Of a DNA stretch of 32,516 nucleotides, positions 9,032 to 19,956 are shown one piece after another; the first letter of the stretch is position 1, and each line of letters starts with the position of its first letter. Under the pieces are notes generated by a model. That model was given only the letters and a program-made list of their open reading frames with translations. It was not told where the DNA came from and ran no database searches. The DNA lies in assembly GCF_000786205.1 (NCBI RefSeq), contig NZ_JROH01000044.1, positions 1-32,516 of the forward strand, in the 5' to 3' direction. Both the position numbers and the translations under genes were made by a program. The stretch comes from Sphingomonas sp. 37zxx. GTDB taxonomy: Bacteria; Pseudomonadota; Alphaproteobacteria; Sphingomonadales; Sphingomonadaceae.

Positions 9032-9724
9032 ATGCTCAACTTTTCCAGCCTGCTGATCGTGCTTGCCCTGCAAGCTGCGACGATCCCGCCCGAGAATACA
9101 CCGCCAGTCGAGCAAGACATCGTTATCGTCGGTGCTACCAAGGAATATCGTCTCACGGCGAAGCAACTTCGGGCCGCTGTAAGGGCGTTTGACAAGAGCC
9201 GGCCCGCGTTCGCGCCGCAAAGCAGATTGTGGTTCGAGGTTTCAGTGGCCAAAGGCGGTTCGCTGGAGGGCGTCGAGCTGGCGCTGGTAAACGGTATAAC
9301 GCGCGTGCCCCTGACTATCGGTCCCGATCGGCGTTTCATCTTCCCCGTCCTGGATGGCGATGATTGGCGACTGGTCAGCACCAAGCCCGGCGTTCCGCTT
9401 CGGATCCGCCCCTGGGTGGTTTCGCCGGGAACGACGATCAACGATATCCGGCTGGGTGATCTCAGCGTACAATGCCGGGTCGGATGGGCGATCGCGCGGC
9501 AATCGACGTCGTTCATCGTCGAAGGGATGTTCGACGTACTTGGTGGCTGCAGCAGTTCGCGGCTGGGTATCTATTGGGATTTTGCACGGCCCATCGCCAG
9601 CGCGACGATCGAGGAGGGCGATAAGCGGGCACCCATCGCTATCTTGCAGGGCAATAAACTGCGCCTGCCGACCTATCTCAAGGACTACACATCCGAAGCA
9701 CGAGTGCGGATCGCGTTTCAATAG
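9032..9724 (+). CDS. Uncharacterised exported protein
   Basis: I do not recognise the family. About 230 aa, starting with a short hydrophobic signal (MLNFSSLLIVLALQAATIPP), then DIVIVGATKEYRLTAKQLRAAVRAF and a beta-rich remainder with two cysteines (LSVQCRVG and VLGGCSSS) that could form a disulfide after export. Three start codons lie in a row at 9026, 9029 and 9032; GAGGTGAT (9023-9030) is a near-perfect Shine-Dalgarno match that best serves ATG 9032. The upstream spacer is about 110 bp with no clear terminator after the cupin gene, so co-transcription is possible. It converges with lpd and is separated from it by a strong hairpin. Confidence 0.65.
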   Translation: MLNFSSLLIVLALQAATIPPENTPPVEQDIVIVGATKEYRLTAKQLRAAVRAFDKSRPAFAPQSRLWFEVSVAKGGSLEGVELALVNGITRVPLTIGPDRRFIFPVLDGDDWRLVSTKPGVPLRIRPWVVSPGTTINDIRLGDLSVQCRVGWAIARQSTSFIVEGMFDVLGGCSSSRLGIYWDFARPIASATIEEGDKRAPIAILQGNKLRLPTYLKDYTSEARVRIAFQ

Positions 9725-9772
9725 GGGCTGTTTGCCCCTGATCGAATGAAGCGACACCGGCTGGAAAGCAGG

Positions 9773-9816
9773 TGCCGCCAGCGCCGCCGATATGCCTCGG
9801 CGGCTGGCTGGCGGCA
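9773..9816. terminator. Long hairpin between convergent genes
   Basis: An 18-bp stem, TGCCGCCAGC plus GCCGCCGA against TCGGCGGC plus GCTGGCGGCA, interrupted only by a 2-nt bulge (9805-9806), closes on a 6-nt loop. It lies between an exported-protein gene ending at 9724 and lpd ending at 9834, so it can act on both transcripts. There is no T-run on either side, so intrinsic termination is not assured. A smaller stem, GGGGC/GCCCC, lies at 9724-9738. Confidence 0.5.
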
Positions 9817-9833
9817 GTGCCGGGCAGGTGCAA

Positions 9834-11234
9834 TCAAATGTGAATCGGCTTACCCTGTACCGCCATCGCGGCTTCTTTCAGTGCTTCGGCGTGGGTCGGA
9901 TGCGCGTGGCAGGTCAGGGCGATGTCTTCGGAGGTTGCGCCGAATTCCATCGCCTGCGCCGCCTGCGCGATCATCGTGCCGGCGAGCGACGAGATGATGT
10001 GAACGCCAAGCACGCGGTCGGTCTTGGCGTCGGCGATCACCTTGACGAAGCCGTCGGTGTCGCGGTTGGTCTTGGCGCGGCTGTTGGCAGCGAAGGGGAA
10101 TTTGCCGACCTTGATCTCGCCATGCTTGCGCGCGGCTTCCTCGGTCAGGCCGACGCCGGCGATTTCGGGCATGGTGTAGACCACGCTTGGGATCACGTCG
10201 TGGTTGATGATGCCGGTGTTGCCCGCGATATTCTCGGCCACCGCGACGCCTTCATCCTCGGCCTTGTGCGCGAGCATCAGGCCGGGAACGCAATCGCCGA
10301 TCGCCCAGACGCCGTCGACCTTGGTCGAGAAGTCGTGGTTGATCTCGATCTGGCCGCGCTGGTTCACCTCGAGCCCGATCTTGTCGAGCCCGAGCTTGTC
10401 GGTGTTGGGGCGACGGCCGATCGAGACCAGCACCGCGTCGGCCTGGATCGCCGTCGCTTCGCCGCCGGCGGCGGGTTCGGTGGTGACGGTCGCCTTGCCG
10501 CCCTCGACGGTGACGCCGGTGACCTTGGTCGAGGTCTTCAGCTCGAAGCCCTGCTTCTTGAAGATCTTGGCCGATTCCTTGCGGATTTCCTCGTCAAAGC
10601 CGGGGAGGATCTGGTCGACATATTCGACCACGGTGACCCTGGCACCCAGGCGCAGCCAGACGCTGCCAAGCTCTAGGCCGATGACGCCGCCGCCGATCAC
10701 CACCAGATGCTCGGGCACTTTGGGAAGCGCGAGCGCGCCGGTTGAATCGACGATGATGCCTGCGTCATTATCGACCTCGACGCCGGGGAGCGGGGTGACC
10801 GATGAGCCGGTGGCGATGACGATGTCGCGCGCGGTGATCGTGCGGTCGCCGACGCGGACGGTCGAGCTGTCCTCGAACGTCGCATAGCCCTTGATCCACT
10901 CGACCTTGTTCTTCTTGAACAGGAAGGCGATGCCGCCGGTCAGCTCGCCGACCGCCTTGGCCTTTTCGGCGTGCATCTGGTCGAGGTTGAGCTTCACGCC
11001 CTGGATTTCGACCCCGAATTTGGTGAGCGCGCCGTGGCTGGCTTCGGCGAACAGTTCGGATGCGTGGAGCATCGCCTTTGACGGGATGCAGCCGACGTTG
11101 AGGCAGGTGCCGCCCAGCGTCTCGCGCCCCTCGACACATGCGGTGCGAAGCCCAAGCTGCGCCGCACGGATCGCCGCGACATAGCCGCCGGGGCCGGAAC
11201 CGATCACCAGAACGTCGAAGTCGTATTCAGCCAT
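9834..11234 (-). CDS. lpd: Dihydrolipoyl dehydrogenase (E3)
   Basis: A 466-aa FAD flavoprotein that reoxidises the dihydrolipoyl groups of the 2-oxoglutarate dehydrogenase complex, passing electrons to NAD+. Visible features: FAD-binding GSGPGGYVAA (residues 12-21), redox-active disulfide in GGTCLNVGCIPSK (Cys44, Cys49), NAD-binding VVIGGGVIGLELG, second FAD motif AIGDCVPG, and the active-site His-Glu pair in HAHPTHAEALKEA (His445, Glu450). The start is ATG 11234, beginning MAEYDFDV; a TTG two codons earlier is less likely. It is the last gene of the suc run, so it most likely serves SucAB; a second E3 for pyruvate dehydrogenase may exist elsewhere. A GIY-YIG gene and two palindromes separate it from sucB. 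Confidence 0.96.
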   Translation of the reverse strand: MAEYDFDVLVIGSGPGGYVAAIRAAQLGLRTACVEGRETLGGTCLNVGCIPSKAMLHASELFAEASHGALTKFGVEIQGVKLNLDQMHAEKAKAVGELTGGIAFLFKKNKVEWIKGYATFEDSSTVRVGDRTITARDIVIATGSSVTPLPGVEVDNDAGIIVDSTGALALPKVPEHLVVIGGGVIGLELGSVWLRLGARVTVVEYVDQILPGFDEEIRKESAKIFKKQGFELKTSTKVTGVTVEGGKATVTTEPAAGGEATAIQADAVLVSIGRRPNTDKLGLDKIGLEVNQRGQIEINHDFSTKVDGVWAIGDCVPGLMLAHKAEDEGVAVAENIAGNTGIINHDVIPSVVYTMPEIAGVGLTEEAARKHGEIKVGKFPFAANSRAKTNRDTDGFVKVIADAKTDRVLGVHIISSLAGTMIAQAAQAMEFGATSEDIALTCHAHPTHAEALKEAAMAVQGKPIHI

Positions 11235-11253
11235 GGCCAAACCTTTTTATCGT

Positions 11254-11273
11254 GCTCCGGCGCAGGCCGGAGC
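11254..11273. repeat. Palindrome flanking the GIY-YIG gene, lpd side
   Basis: GCTCCGGC (11254-11261), loop GCAG, GCCGGAGC (11266-11273): an 8-bp perfect stem. The same arms recur at 11584-11603 with a different loop. It ends 7 bp short of the GIY-YIG stop codon and begins 19 bp upstream of the lpd start codon. Confidence 0.8.
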
Positions 11274-11280
11274 GTTGGCG

Positions 11281-11568
11281 TTATGCGATGTCGTCGAAAA
11301 GGTCGCGCCAATCGGCGTTCTTCTCTTCGATCAACCGCAGCTTCCACGCGCGTTTCCACTTTTTCATGCGATATTCGTGGGCACGCGCGTTCTGGAGGTC
11401 GTCGTGATATTCGTACCAGACCAGCAGTATGCAATCCTTGTCGTCCGAATGTCCGGCAATAAGTCGATTACGATGCTGGAACGCGCGCTGTACCAGATTG
11501 CTGGTGACCCCCAGATAGGTCTGCCCGCGCCGGTGATTGGCCATGAGGTACACATAGCCAGGCTTCAT
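11281..11568 (-). CDS. Small GIY-YIG nuclease family protein
   Basis: A 95-aa single-domain protein. The GIY-YIG core is seen as GYVYLMAN (Tyr5, Tyr7) and TYLGVTS (Tyr18-Leu-Gly20), followed by the catalytic-type arginine in LVQRAFQHR (Arg28) and the basic end RMKKWKRAWKLRLIEEKN typical of the stand-alone UPF0213-like subgroup. Whether it cuts DNA is unknown for most of these proteins. It sits between sucB and lpd, a place where no nuclease is needed, and is tightly bracketed by two palindromes with identical stem arms. That context suggests an inserted module rather than a metabolic gene. Codon use is not obviously foreign by eye. Start ATG 11568. Confidence 0.88.
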   Translation of the reverse strand: MKPGYVYLMANHRRGQTYLGVTSNLVQRAFQHRNRLIAGHSDDKDCILLVWYEYHDDLQNARAHEYRMKKWKRAWKLRLIEEKNADWRDLFDDIA

Positions 11569-11583
11569 GCGCGATTACCCAGG

Positions 11584-11603
11584 GCTCCGGCCTTCGCCGG
11601 AGC
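11584..11603. repeat. Palindrome flanking the GIY-YIG gene, sucB side
   Basis: GCTCCGGC (11584-11591), loop CTTC, GCCGGAGC (11596-11603). The stem arms are identical to those at 11254-11273; only the four loop bases differ. It lies 15 bp upstream of the GIY-YIG start codon and about 35 bp after the sucB stop. Confidence 0.8.
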
Positions 11604-11638
11604 ACAGCGGGCGATCGCGCCACTCAGCCATTATCGCC

Positions 11639-12886
11639 TCAAAGGTCGATCAAGATGCGCGTCGGATCCTCGATCGCATTTTTCAGCGCGACGAGGAACG
11701 TGACTGCTTCGCGGCCGTCGATCAGGCGGTGATCGTAGCTGAGCGCCAGATACATCATCGGGCGCACCACGACCTGGCCGTCGCGGACGACGGGGCGATC
11801 CTCGATGCGGTGGAGGCCGAGCACTGCCGATTGCGGCGGGTTGATGATCGGGGTCGACATCAGCGAACCGAACACGCCGCCGTTCGAGATGGTGAAGGTG
11901 CCGCCGCGCATCTCGTCCATCTTGAGCGTGCCGTCCTTGGCGCGCTTGCCGAAATCGCCGATCGTCTTTTCGACCTGTGCGACGCTCATCTTGTCGGCGT
12001 CGCGGATCACGGGCACGACCAAGCCCTGCGGAGCCGAGACCGCGACCGAGATGTCGGCATAATCATGATAGACGATCTCGTCGCCGTCGATCTGGCCGTT
12101 GACGCTGGGCACGTCCTTGAGCGCCATGCAGGCGGCCTTCACGAAGAAGCCCATGAAGCCGAGCTTCACGCCATGCTTCTTCTCGAACAGCTCCTTATAC
12201 TTCGTGCGCGCTTCGATGACCGCGGTCATATCCACGTCGTTGAAGGTGGTGAGCAGCGCGGCGGTGTCCTGCGCTTCCTTCAGCCGCTTGGCGATGGTCT
12301 GGCGCAGGCGGGTCATGCGGACTCGCTCCTGCGGGCGATCGCCACCGGCGGTTGCGGGGGCTGCGGCAGGTGCAGGGGCTGCGGCGGGGGCAGGGGCCGG
12401 CGCTGCGGCCTTGCCCGATGCGGCGGCGGTGACGTCTTCGCGGGTGATTCGACCGTCCTTGCCCGAACCCTTCACCGTCGCGGGATCGACACCATGTTCG
12501 AGGATCGCACGGCGAACCGACGGTGACAGCGCGGCGGCATCGAGCCGGGCGGGGGCTTCTGTCGGCGCGGGTGCCGCCGCTGGCCGGGGTGCGGCAACGG
12601 GGGCGGCGGGAGCGGCAGCGGCAGCCCTTGGCACCGCAGCGGCACCGTCACCGGCGTCGATCGAGCCGATCACCGCGCCGACATTCACCGTGTCGCCGGC
12701 ATTGACGCTGTGCGCGCCCATCACGCCGGCGGCGGGTGCGTTGACCTCGACCGAGACCTTGTCGGTTTCGAGGCTGGCGACGGGCTCATCGGCGGCGACG
12801 GCGTCGCCGGGCTGCTTGAGCCATTCGCCCAGAGTCGCTTCGGTGATCGATTCACCCAAGATCGGCACGAGGATTTCGGTAGCCAT
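11639..12886 (-). CDS. sucB: Dihydrolipoyllysine succinyltransferase (E2 of 2-oxoglutarate dehydrogenase)
   Basis: A 415-aa core subunit of the 2-oxoglutarate dehydrogenase complex; it carries the succinyl group on lipoamide and transfers it to CoA. Order of domains: one lipoyl domain (residues 1-76, lipoylated Lys43 in ETDKVSVEV), an Ala-Pro linker, a peripheral-subunit-binding domain (about 105-140, [23 protein letters not shown]), a second Ala-Pro linker, and the catalytic domain ending with [12 protein letters not shown] (His386, Asp390). ATG 12886 follows AAGGAAG and starts the lipoyl domain ([13 protein letters not shown]). It follows sucA by 53 bp. Succinyl- rather than acetyl-transferase specificity is inferred from its place after sucA and its single lipoyl domain. 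Confidence 0.96.
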   Translation of the reverse strand: MATEILVPILGESITEATLGEWLKQPGDAVAADEPVASLETDKVSVEVNAPAAGVMGAHSVNAGDTVNVGAVIGSIDAGDGAAAVPRAAAAAPAAPVAAPRPAAAPAPTEAPARLDAAALSPSVRRAILEHGVDPATVKGSGKDGRITREDVTAAASGKAAAPAPAPAAAPAPAAAPATAGGDRPQERVRMTRLRQTIAKRLKEAQDTAALLTTFNDVDMTAVIEARTKYKELFEKKHGVKLGFMGFFVKAACMALKDVPSVNGQIDGDEIVYHDYADISVAVSAPQGLVVPVIRDADKMSVAQVEKTIGDFGKRAKDGTLKMDEMRGGTFTISNGGVFGSLMSTPIINPPQSAVLGLHRIEDRPVVRDGQVVVRPMMYLALSYDHRLIDGREAVTFLVALKNAIEDPTRILIDL

Positions 12887-12903
12887 CAGTCTTCCTTTCG
12901 CGA

Positions 12904-12919
12904 CCCCGCAACCGCGGGG
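12904..12919 (-). other. Small hairpin between sucA and sucB
   Basis: CCCCGC (12904-12909) and GCGGGG (12914-12919) make a 6-bp stem with a 4-nt loop in the 53-bp sucA-sucB spacer. It has no T-run and could adjust mRNA stability rather than stop transcription. Confidence 0.35.
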
Positions 12920-12939
12920 CGTGAGAATAGTCAAATCGT

Positions 12940-15915
12940 TCAGCCGGCAGCCTTGCCAGCGGTGCGTTCGTCTTCGGTCTTGCGCGCGCGGCGGATTTCC
13001 TCGCGCACATTATGACCAAGCGCATCGGCTACCAACGCGCCTTGCTCGGCCTGGTGCCGCTTCATCAACCCGGTGGCGGGCGATGCCGCCGCGCTGCGAC
13101 CGGCATAGCGCGGACGCGCTGGCGCGCCGGCGACCTGGCCCAGGCATTCCTCGATAAACGGCTCGACAAAGAACCATGCGCCCATATTCTTGGGCTCTTC
13201 CTGTGCCCACACCACCTCTTCGAGGTTGGTCATGCGCTCGAGCCGCTTGACCAGCGGCTCGCCGGGGAAGGGGTAGATCTGTTCGAGGCGGACGATCGCG
13301 GTGTTCTTGTCGCCCGCCGCGTCGCGTGCTTCGATCAGGTCATAGGCGACCTTGCCGGTGCAGAGCACCAGGCGCTTCACATCGGCATCGGCTGGCGGCG
13401 TGGGGTCCGACAGGATCCGCATGAAGTGGCTCGCACCCTGGAAATCCGACGCCTTCGACACCGCCATCTTGTGCCGCAGCAGCGATTTGGGGGTCATTAC
13501 CACCAAAGGCTTGCGGAAATTGCGGTGCATCTGGCGGCGTAGCAGGTGGAAATAATTTGCGGGCGTCGTGCAATTGGCGACCTGCATATTATCCTGCGCG
13601 CACATTTGCAGGAAGCGTTCGGGACGCGCCGACGAATGCTCAGGCCCTTGCCCTTCATAGCCGTGCGGCAACAACATCACCAGGCCGTTGGCGCGAAGCC
13701 ACTTGGCCTCGCCCGAGGCGATGAACTGATCGATCATGATCTGCGCGCCGTTCATGAAGTCGCCGAACTGCGCCTCCCACAACACCAATGTCTTGGGGTC
13801 GGCGAGTGCGAAGCCATATTCGAAGCCGAGGACGCCATATTCGCTAAGCGGCGAATCGAGCACCTCGAAGCGGCCATGCGGAATGTCCTTGAGCGGAATG
13901 TAGCGATGCTCGTCGGTCTGATCGACCCACACCGCATGCCGCTGGCTGAAGGTGCCGCGCCCCGAATCCTGGCCCGACAAGCGGACGCCATAGCCCTCTG
14001 ACAGCAGCGATCCGAAGGCGAGTGCCTCGCCGGTCGCCCAGTCGAAATTCTCGCCCGCCTTGAACATGCCGCGCTTGGCATCGAGCACCCGCGCCAGCGT
14101 CTTGTGGATCTCCAGCCCCTCGGGGACGTCGGTGAGCGTGCGGCCCAGCGAATCGAACAATTTGGGTTCGATCCCGGTTTGGGTGTTGCGCCGCGAGCTT
14201 TCCTCTTCGGCGGGCATGTGCAGCCCCGACCAGCGACCGGCGAACCAATCGACCTTGTTGGGCTTGTAGCTCTTGGCAGCCTCGAACGATTCTTCAAGTT
14301 CGGCGGTGATATCGGCGACCTTGGCGGGAACGAACTGGTCGTCGATCACGCCTTCGCTCACCAGGCGCTTGGCATAGACTTCGCTGACCGGCGGGTGCTG
14401 CTTGATCTTGGCGTACATCAGCGGTTGGGTGAAGCTCGGCTCGTCGCCCTCGTTATGGCCGAAGCGGCGATAGCACCACATGTCGATGACGATGTCGCGC
14501 TTGAACGCCTGACGGAACTCGATCGCCATCTTGCACGCGAAGGTGACTGCTTCGGGATCGTCGCCATTGACGTGGAACACCGGTGCCTGAACGCCCTTGG
14601 CAACGTCCGACGGATAGGGCGACGAACGCGCGAATTGCGGACTGGTGGTGAAGCCGACCTGGTTGTTGATGACGAAGTGCAGGCAGCCTCCAGTATTGTA
14701 GCCGCGAATGCCGGAGAAGCCGAGGCATTCCCACACGATACCCTGGCCAGCGAAGGCCGCGTCGCCGTGGATCAGCACCGGCAGCACGCTTTCATGCTTT
14801 TCCAGATCATGGCGGAAGGTCTGTTGCGCGCGCACCTTGCCGAGCACGACGGGGTTCACCGCTTCGAGATGCGAGGGGTTGGCGACCAGCGACATATGAA
14901 CGTTGACGCCGTCAAACTCGCGATCGGTCGAGGTGCCGAGGTGATATTTCACATCGCCCGATCCGCCAACCTCGTCGGGATTGGCCGAGCCGCCCGAAAA
15001 TTCGTGGAAGATCACGCGGGTCGGCTTCGCCATCACGTTGGCGAGCACGTTCAGCCGACCGCGATGCGCCATGCCATAGACGATCTCGCGCACGCCCATC
15101 GCGCCGCCATACTTGATGATTGATTCAAGTGCCGGAATCATCGCTTCGCCGCCGTCGAGGCCGAAGCGCTTGGTGCCGACATACTTGCGGCCCAGGAATT
15201 TCTCCCACTGTTCGGCCTGAACGACCTTGCTGAGGATCGCCTTCTTGCCCTCGGGGCTGAATTCGATCGCCTTGTCGCGGCCTTCCATGCGCTCCTGGAG
15301 GAAGCGGCGCTCCTCGACATCGGCGATGTGCATATATTCGAGGCCGACATTGCCGCAGTAATTCTTGCGCAGCGTGTCGACGATCTCGCGGATCGTGGCG
15401 CTCTGCATGCCCAGCGCGCCGCCCAGGAACACCGGACGGTCGATCTCGTCATCGCTAAATCCGTGATATTCGGTGCGAAGATCGGCGGGCATTTCGTGCT
15501 TGGCGATGCCCAGCGGGTCGAGCTTGGCAGCGAGATGGCCGCGCACGCGATACGTGCGGATCAGCATCATCGCGCGGATCGAATCATTCGCGGCGCGCTG
15601 GATGTCGGCAGCCGAAGCTGCGGGCGCGGCAGCGGCGGCTGGCTTGGGCGCGGGGGCACCGCCCTTGGCTGGCTTTGGCTCGACCTGCATCTGCGTCGGA
15701 TCGAGCGCTGCGGTTAGCGAATCGGTGTCCTTGGGCGGCCAATTGCTGCGCGCCCAGCTAGGGCCGGTCGCGGTGGATTCGAGCCCTTCGAAAAAGGCGC
15801 GCCAGCCGCGTTCGATCGAGCCGGCATCGGCCTTGTAGCGCGCGTACATCGCATCGACGAACGCGGGGCTGACGCCGCCTGCGATCTCGCTGAAATCCTG
15901 ACCTTCGTAACCCAT
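12940..15915 (-). CDS. sucA: 2-oxoglutarate dehydrogenase E1 component
   Basis: A 991-aa thiamine-diphosphate enzyme that decarboxylates 2-oxoglutarate and succinylates the lipoyl group of SucB. N-terminal segment [24 protein letters not shown] is the usual E1o assembly region; an Ala-Pro-rich insert follows (about residues 75-110). Catalytic-domain landmarks are [15 protein letters not shown], the ThDP/metal motif [14 protein letters not shown] and later [28 protein letters not shown], and the transketolase-like half with [26 protein letters not shown] 15915 follows AGAGGTGG; frame open further upstream runs through the palindrome cluster and is not coding. Length is somewhat above the E. 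coli enzyme (933 aa), largely due to the linker. Confidence 0.97.
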   Translation of the reverse strand: MGYEGQDFSEIAGGVSPAFVDAMYARYKADAGSIERGWRAFFEGLESTATGPSWARSNWPPKDTDSLTAALDPTQMQVEPKPAKGGAPAPKPAAAAAPAASAADIQRAANDSIRAMMLIRTYRVRGHLAAKLDPLGIAKHEMPADLRTEYHGFSDDEIDRPVFLGGALGMQSATIREIVDTLRKNYCGNVGLEYMHIADVEERRFLQERMEGRDKAIEFSPEGKKAILSKVVQAEQWEKFLGRKYVGTKRFGLDGGEAMIPALESIIKYGGAMGVREIVYGMAHRGRLNVLANVMAKPTRVIFHEFSGGSANPDEVGGSGDVKYHLGTSTDREFDGVNVHMSLVANPSHLEAVNPVVLGKVRAQQTFRHDLEKHESVLPVLIHGDAAFAGQGIVWECLGFSGIRGYNTGGCLHFVINNQVGFTTSPQFARSSPYPSDVAKGVQAPVFHVNGDDPEAVTFACKMAIEFRQAFKRDIVIDMWCYRRFGHNEGDEPSFTQPLMYAKIKQHPPVSEVYAKRLVSEGVIDDQFVPAKVADITAELEESFEAAKSYKPNKVDWFAGRWSGLHMPAEEESSRRNTQTGIEPKLFDSLGRTLTDVPEGLEIHKTLARVLDAKRGMFKAGENFDWATGEALAFGSLLSEGYGVRLSGQDSGRGTFSQRHAVWVDQTDEHRYIPLKDIPHGRFEVLDSPLSEYGVLGFEYGFALADPKTLVLWEAQFGDFMNGAQIMIDQFIASGEAKWLRANGLVMLLPHGYEGQGPEHSSARPERFLQMCAQDNMQVANCTTPANYFHLLRRQMHRNFRKPLVVMTPKSLLRHKMAVSKASDFQGASHFMRILSDPTPPADADVKRLVLCTGKVAYDLIEARDAAGDKNTAIVRLEQIYPFPGEPLVKRLERMTNLEEVVWAQEEPKNMGAWFFVEPFIEECLGQVAGAPARPRYAGRSAAASPATGLMKRHQAEQGALVADALGHNVREEIRRARKTEDERTAGKAAG

Positions 15916-15928
15916 TTCATCCACCTCT

Positions 15929-16094
15929 TTCTCTCCCCCGTTATAGGGGGAGAGAGCTGAGAAAAGCTGGTCCGCGCCTTTGCGGGCCTGGTCTTGGCTG
16001 GGGGGAGGGGTGCGGTTGTGACCGCGACCCCTCTCCAACCTGCGCTAGGCAGCAGGCTGCCAAGCTTCGGTATCCCTCTCCCGCCGGCGGGAGA
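15929..16094. repeat. Cluster of four palindromes between sucD and sucA
   Basis: Four separate hairpins occupy the 189-bp spacer: CTCTCCCCC/GGGGGAGAG (15931-15954, loop GTTATA; the stem extends by one A-T and one wobble pair to 15929-15956); a stem of about 15 bp with one bulge and one wobble at 16002-16036 (loop TGTG); GGCAGC/GCTGCC (16048-16061); and TCTCCCGCCGGCGGGAGA, a perfect 18-bp palindrome at 16077-16094. The outer two share the TCTCCC/GGGAGA theme. This looks like a composite intergenic repeat, not a simple terminator, and would fold inside the suc mRNA. Confidence 0.65.
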
Positions 16095-16104
16095 AGGATC
16101 GGCT

Positions 16105-16989
16105 TCAGCGCTTGAGCACTTCGGCCAGCGTCGAGCCGAGTTCGCTGGGGCTCGCCGCGACCTTGATGCCGGCGGCTTCCATCGCCGCGATCTTGTCTTC
16201 GGCGCCGCCCTGGCCGCCCGAGACGATTGCCCCGGCATGGCCCATGCGGCGACCCGGAGGCGCGGTGCGGCCCGCGATGAAGCCTGCCATCGGCTTGCTG
16301 CGGCCGCGCTTGGCTTCGTCACGCAGGAATTGCGCGGCTTCTTCTTCAGCCGATCCGCCGATCTCGCCGATCATGATGATCGACTTGGTTTCGTCATCGG
16401 CCAGGAACATCTCGAGCACGTCGATGAAGTTGGTGCCGTTGACCGGATCGCCGCCGATGCCGACTGCGGTGGTCTGGCCCAGCCCTGCATTGGTGGTCTG
16501 GAACACCGCCTCATAGGTGAGCGTGCCCGAGCGCGAGACGACGCCGACGCTGCCCTTGGAGAAGATGCTGCCCGGCATGATGCCGATCTTGCACTCGCCC
16601 GGCGTCAGCACGCCGGGGCAGTTCGGGCCGATCAACCGCGACTTCGAACCCGACAGCGCGCGCTTGACCTTGACCATGTCGAGCACCGGGATGCCCTCGG
16701 TGATCGTGACGATCAGTGGGACTTCGGCATCAATCGCCTCGAGGATCGAATCGGCGGCGAAGGGGGGCGGGACATAGATCACGCTGGCGGTCGCGCCGGT
16801 GCGGGCGACGGCCTCGGCGACGGTGTCGAACACCGGCAGGTCGATATGCGTCGTGCCGCCCTTACCGGGGGTGACGCCGCCGACCATCTGCGTGCCATAG
16901 GCAAGCGCCTGCTGGGTGTGGAAGGTGCCGGTTTCGCCGGTCATCCCCTGGGTGATGACCTTGGTGTTTCTGTCGACGAGAATGCTCAA
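16105..16989 (-). CDS. sucD: Succinyl-CoA synthetase alpha subunit
   Basis: A 294-aa subunit that, with SucC, converts succinyl-CoA, ADP or GDP and phosphate to succinate, CoA and NTP. It begins [21 protein letters not shown] with the CoA-binding Rossmann domain, contains [20 protein letters not shown] (residues 121-140), and the phosphohistidine loop [14 protein letters not shown] with His251, the residue phosphorylated during catalysis. The start codon is TTG 16989, supported by exact agreement with the family N-terminus and an AAGGAAA site about 9 bp upstream. It precedes sucA. The partner sucC, often directly upstream, is not in this window. Confidence 0.96.
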   Translation of the reverse strand: MSILVDRNTKVITQGMTGETGTFHTQQALAYGTQMVGGVTPGKGGTTHIDLPVFDTVAEAVARTGATASVIYVPPPFAADSILEAIDAEVPLIVTITEGIPVLDMVKVKRALSGSKSRLIGPNCPGVLTPGECKIGIMPGSIFSKGSVGVVSRSGTLTYEAVFQTTNAGLGQTTAVGIGGDPVNGTNFIDVLEMFLADDETKSIIMIGEIGGSAEEEAAQFLRDEAKRGRSKPMAGFIAGRTAPPGRRMGHAGAIVSGGQGGAEDKIAAMEAAGIKVAASPSELGSTLAEVLKR

Positions 16990-17056
16990 GGGTAGGTTTC
17001 CTTTGATACAGCGGAAGAACGGGCAGCGCCGGGGCGCGTGGGCGAAAGAGAGAATA

Positions 17057-18840
<1,784 letters not shown>

Positions 18841-19956
18841 TCATTCAGCGGCACCGTGACCCAGCGCCATATACGCTTCGGAGCGCATTTCGTTCAGGCG
18901 GCTGGCGGTGCGCTCGAATTCGAATGCGCCGTCGCCTTTGGTATACAGCTCGTCGGGTTCGGCGTCGGCACCGGCGAGCAATTTGACCTTCAGTTCGTAC
19001 AGCGCGTCGATCAGGGTGACGAAGCGCGCCGCTTCGTTGCGGTTCTCCGGGCCGAGGCGCGGGATGCCGACGATGAACACCGTGTGGAATTTACGGGCGA
19101 TTGCGAGGTAGTCGGCCGCACCGCGCGCTTCGCCGCAGAGCCGTTTGAAGCTGAACACCGCGACGCCCTTCAGGCATTTGGGGACCTGCATCGTGCGGGT
19201 GTCGCCGATCTCGACTTCGCAGGTCGGCACGTTGGCGCGATCCTCGACCGGATAGTCGGTGAGGCGAAAAAAGGCGGCTGACAGCGCCTGAGTCGTCTGG
19301 GTGCCATTGGGGGTGAGCCAGGTATCCATCCGCCCCAGCCGATCGCGGCGATAGTCGGTCGGGCCGTTGAGCGGGCGGACGTCCATGCGCGATTCGATCA
19401 GGTCGATGAACGGCAGGAAATGCTCGCGGTTCAGGCCGTCCTTATAGAGATCGCTTGGGGGGCGGTTCGACGTGGCGACGACGGTGAGGCCGCGCTCCAT
19501 CATCGCGGTGAACAGCCGTGAGAGCACCATCGCATCGGCCGAATTGTTGATCACCATCTCGTCGAATGCGAGCAGGCGGGTCTCGCCGACCATCGCCTCG
19601 GCCACCGGGGCGATCGGATCGCCGCTTTCCTTGGCGCGCTCGGCATGGAGGCGGGCATGCACCTCCTGCATGAAGGCGTGAAAATGGACCCGGCGTTTGC
19701 GGCGGACGGAAACACTATTGTAGAACAGGTCCATCAGCATCGATTTGCCGCGCCCGACGCCGCCCCATAGATACACGCCCTTGGGCGGTTCGGGCGGGCG
19801 GCCGAGCATCCGCCACAACAGGCTGCCCCGCTTCGGCGTGGCGGCGAGTTCGGTGGCGAGGGTATCGAGCCGCGCGGCGGCGGCGGCCTGATCGGGGTCG
19901 GCCTGCAATTCCCCGGCGGCGATCAGCGCTTCATAGGCGGCAAGCACTTGGGTCAT
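18841..19956 (-). CDS. zapE: ZapE/AFG1-family ATPase
   Basis: A 371-aa P-loop ATPase of the AFG1 family. Walker A is GGVGRGKS (residues 65-72) and Walker B LLAFDE (128-133); the segment VVATSNRPPSDLYKDGLNREHFLPFI is characteristic of the family. In E. coli ZapE is a division-associated protein that destabilises FtsZ polymers under stress; the mitochondrial homologue AFG1 acts in protein quality control of respiratory complexes. Position between sdhB and mdh is seen here and recalls the latter role, though this is only context. ATG 19956 overlaps the stop of the thioesterase gene by 4 bp (ATGA), implying coupled translation. Confidence 0.93.
   Translation of the reverse strand: MTQVLAAYEALIAAGELQADPDQAAAAARLDTLATELAATPKRGSLLWRMLGRPPEPPKGVYLWGGVGRGKSMLMDLFYNSVSVRRKRRVHFHAFMQEVHARLHAERAKESGDPIAPVAEAMVGETRLLAFDEMVINNSADAMVLSRLFTAMMERGLTVVATSNRPPSDLYKDGLNREHFLPFIDLIESRMDVRPLNGPTDYRRDRLGRMDTWLTPNGTQTTQALSAAFFRLTDYPVEDRANVPTCEVEIGDTRTMQVPKCLKGVAVFSFKRLCGEARGAADYLAIARKFHTVFIVGIPRLGPENRNEAARFVTLIDALYELKVKLLAGADAEPDELYTKGDGAFEFERTASRLNEMRSEAYMALGHGAAE

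Noticed and set aside
11569..11638. Short target-site duplication around the GIY-YIG module
   Set aside because: I compared bases outside the two palindromes and saw no convincing direct repeat, so insertion by a classical transposon is not supported.
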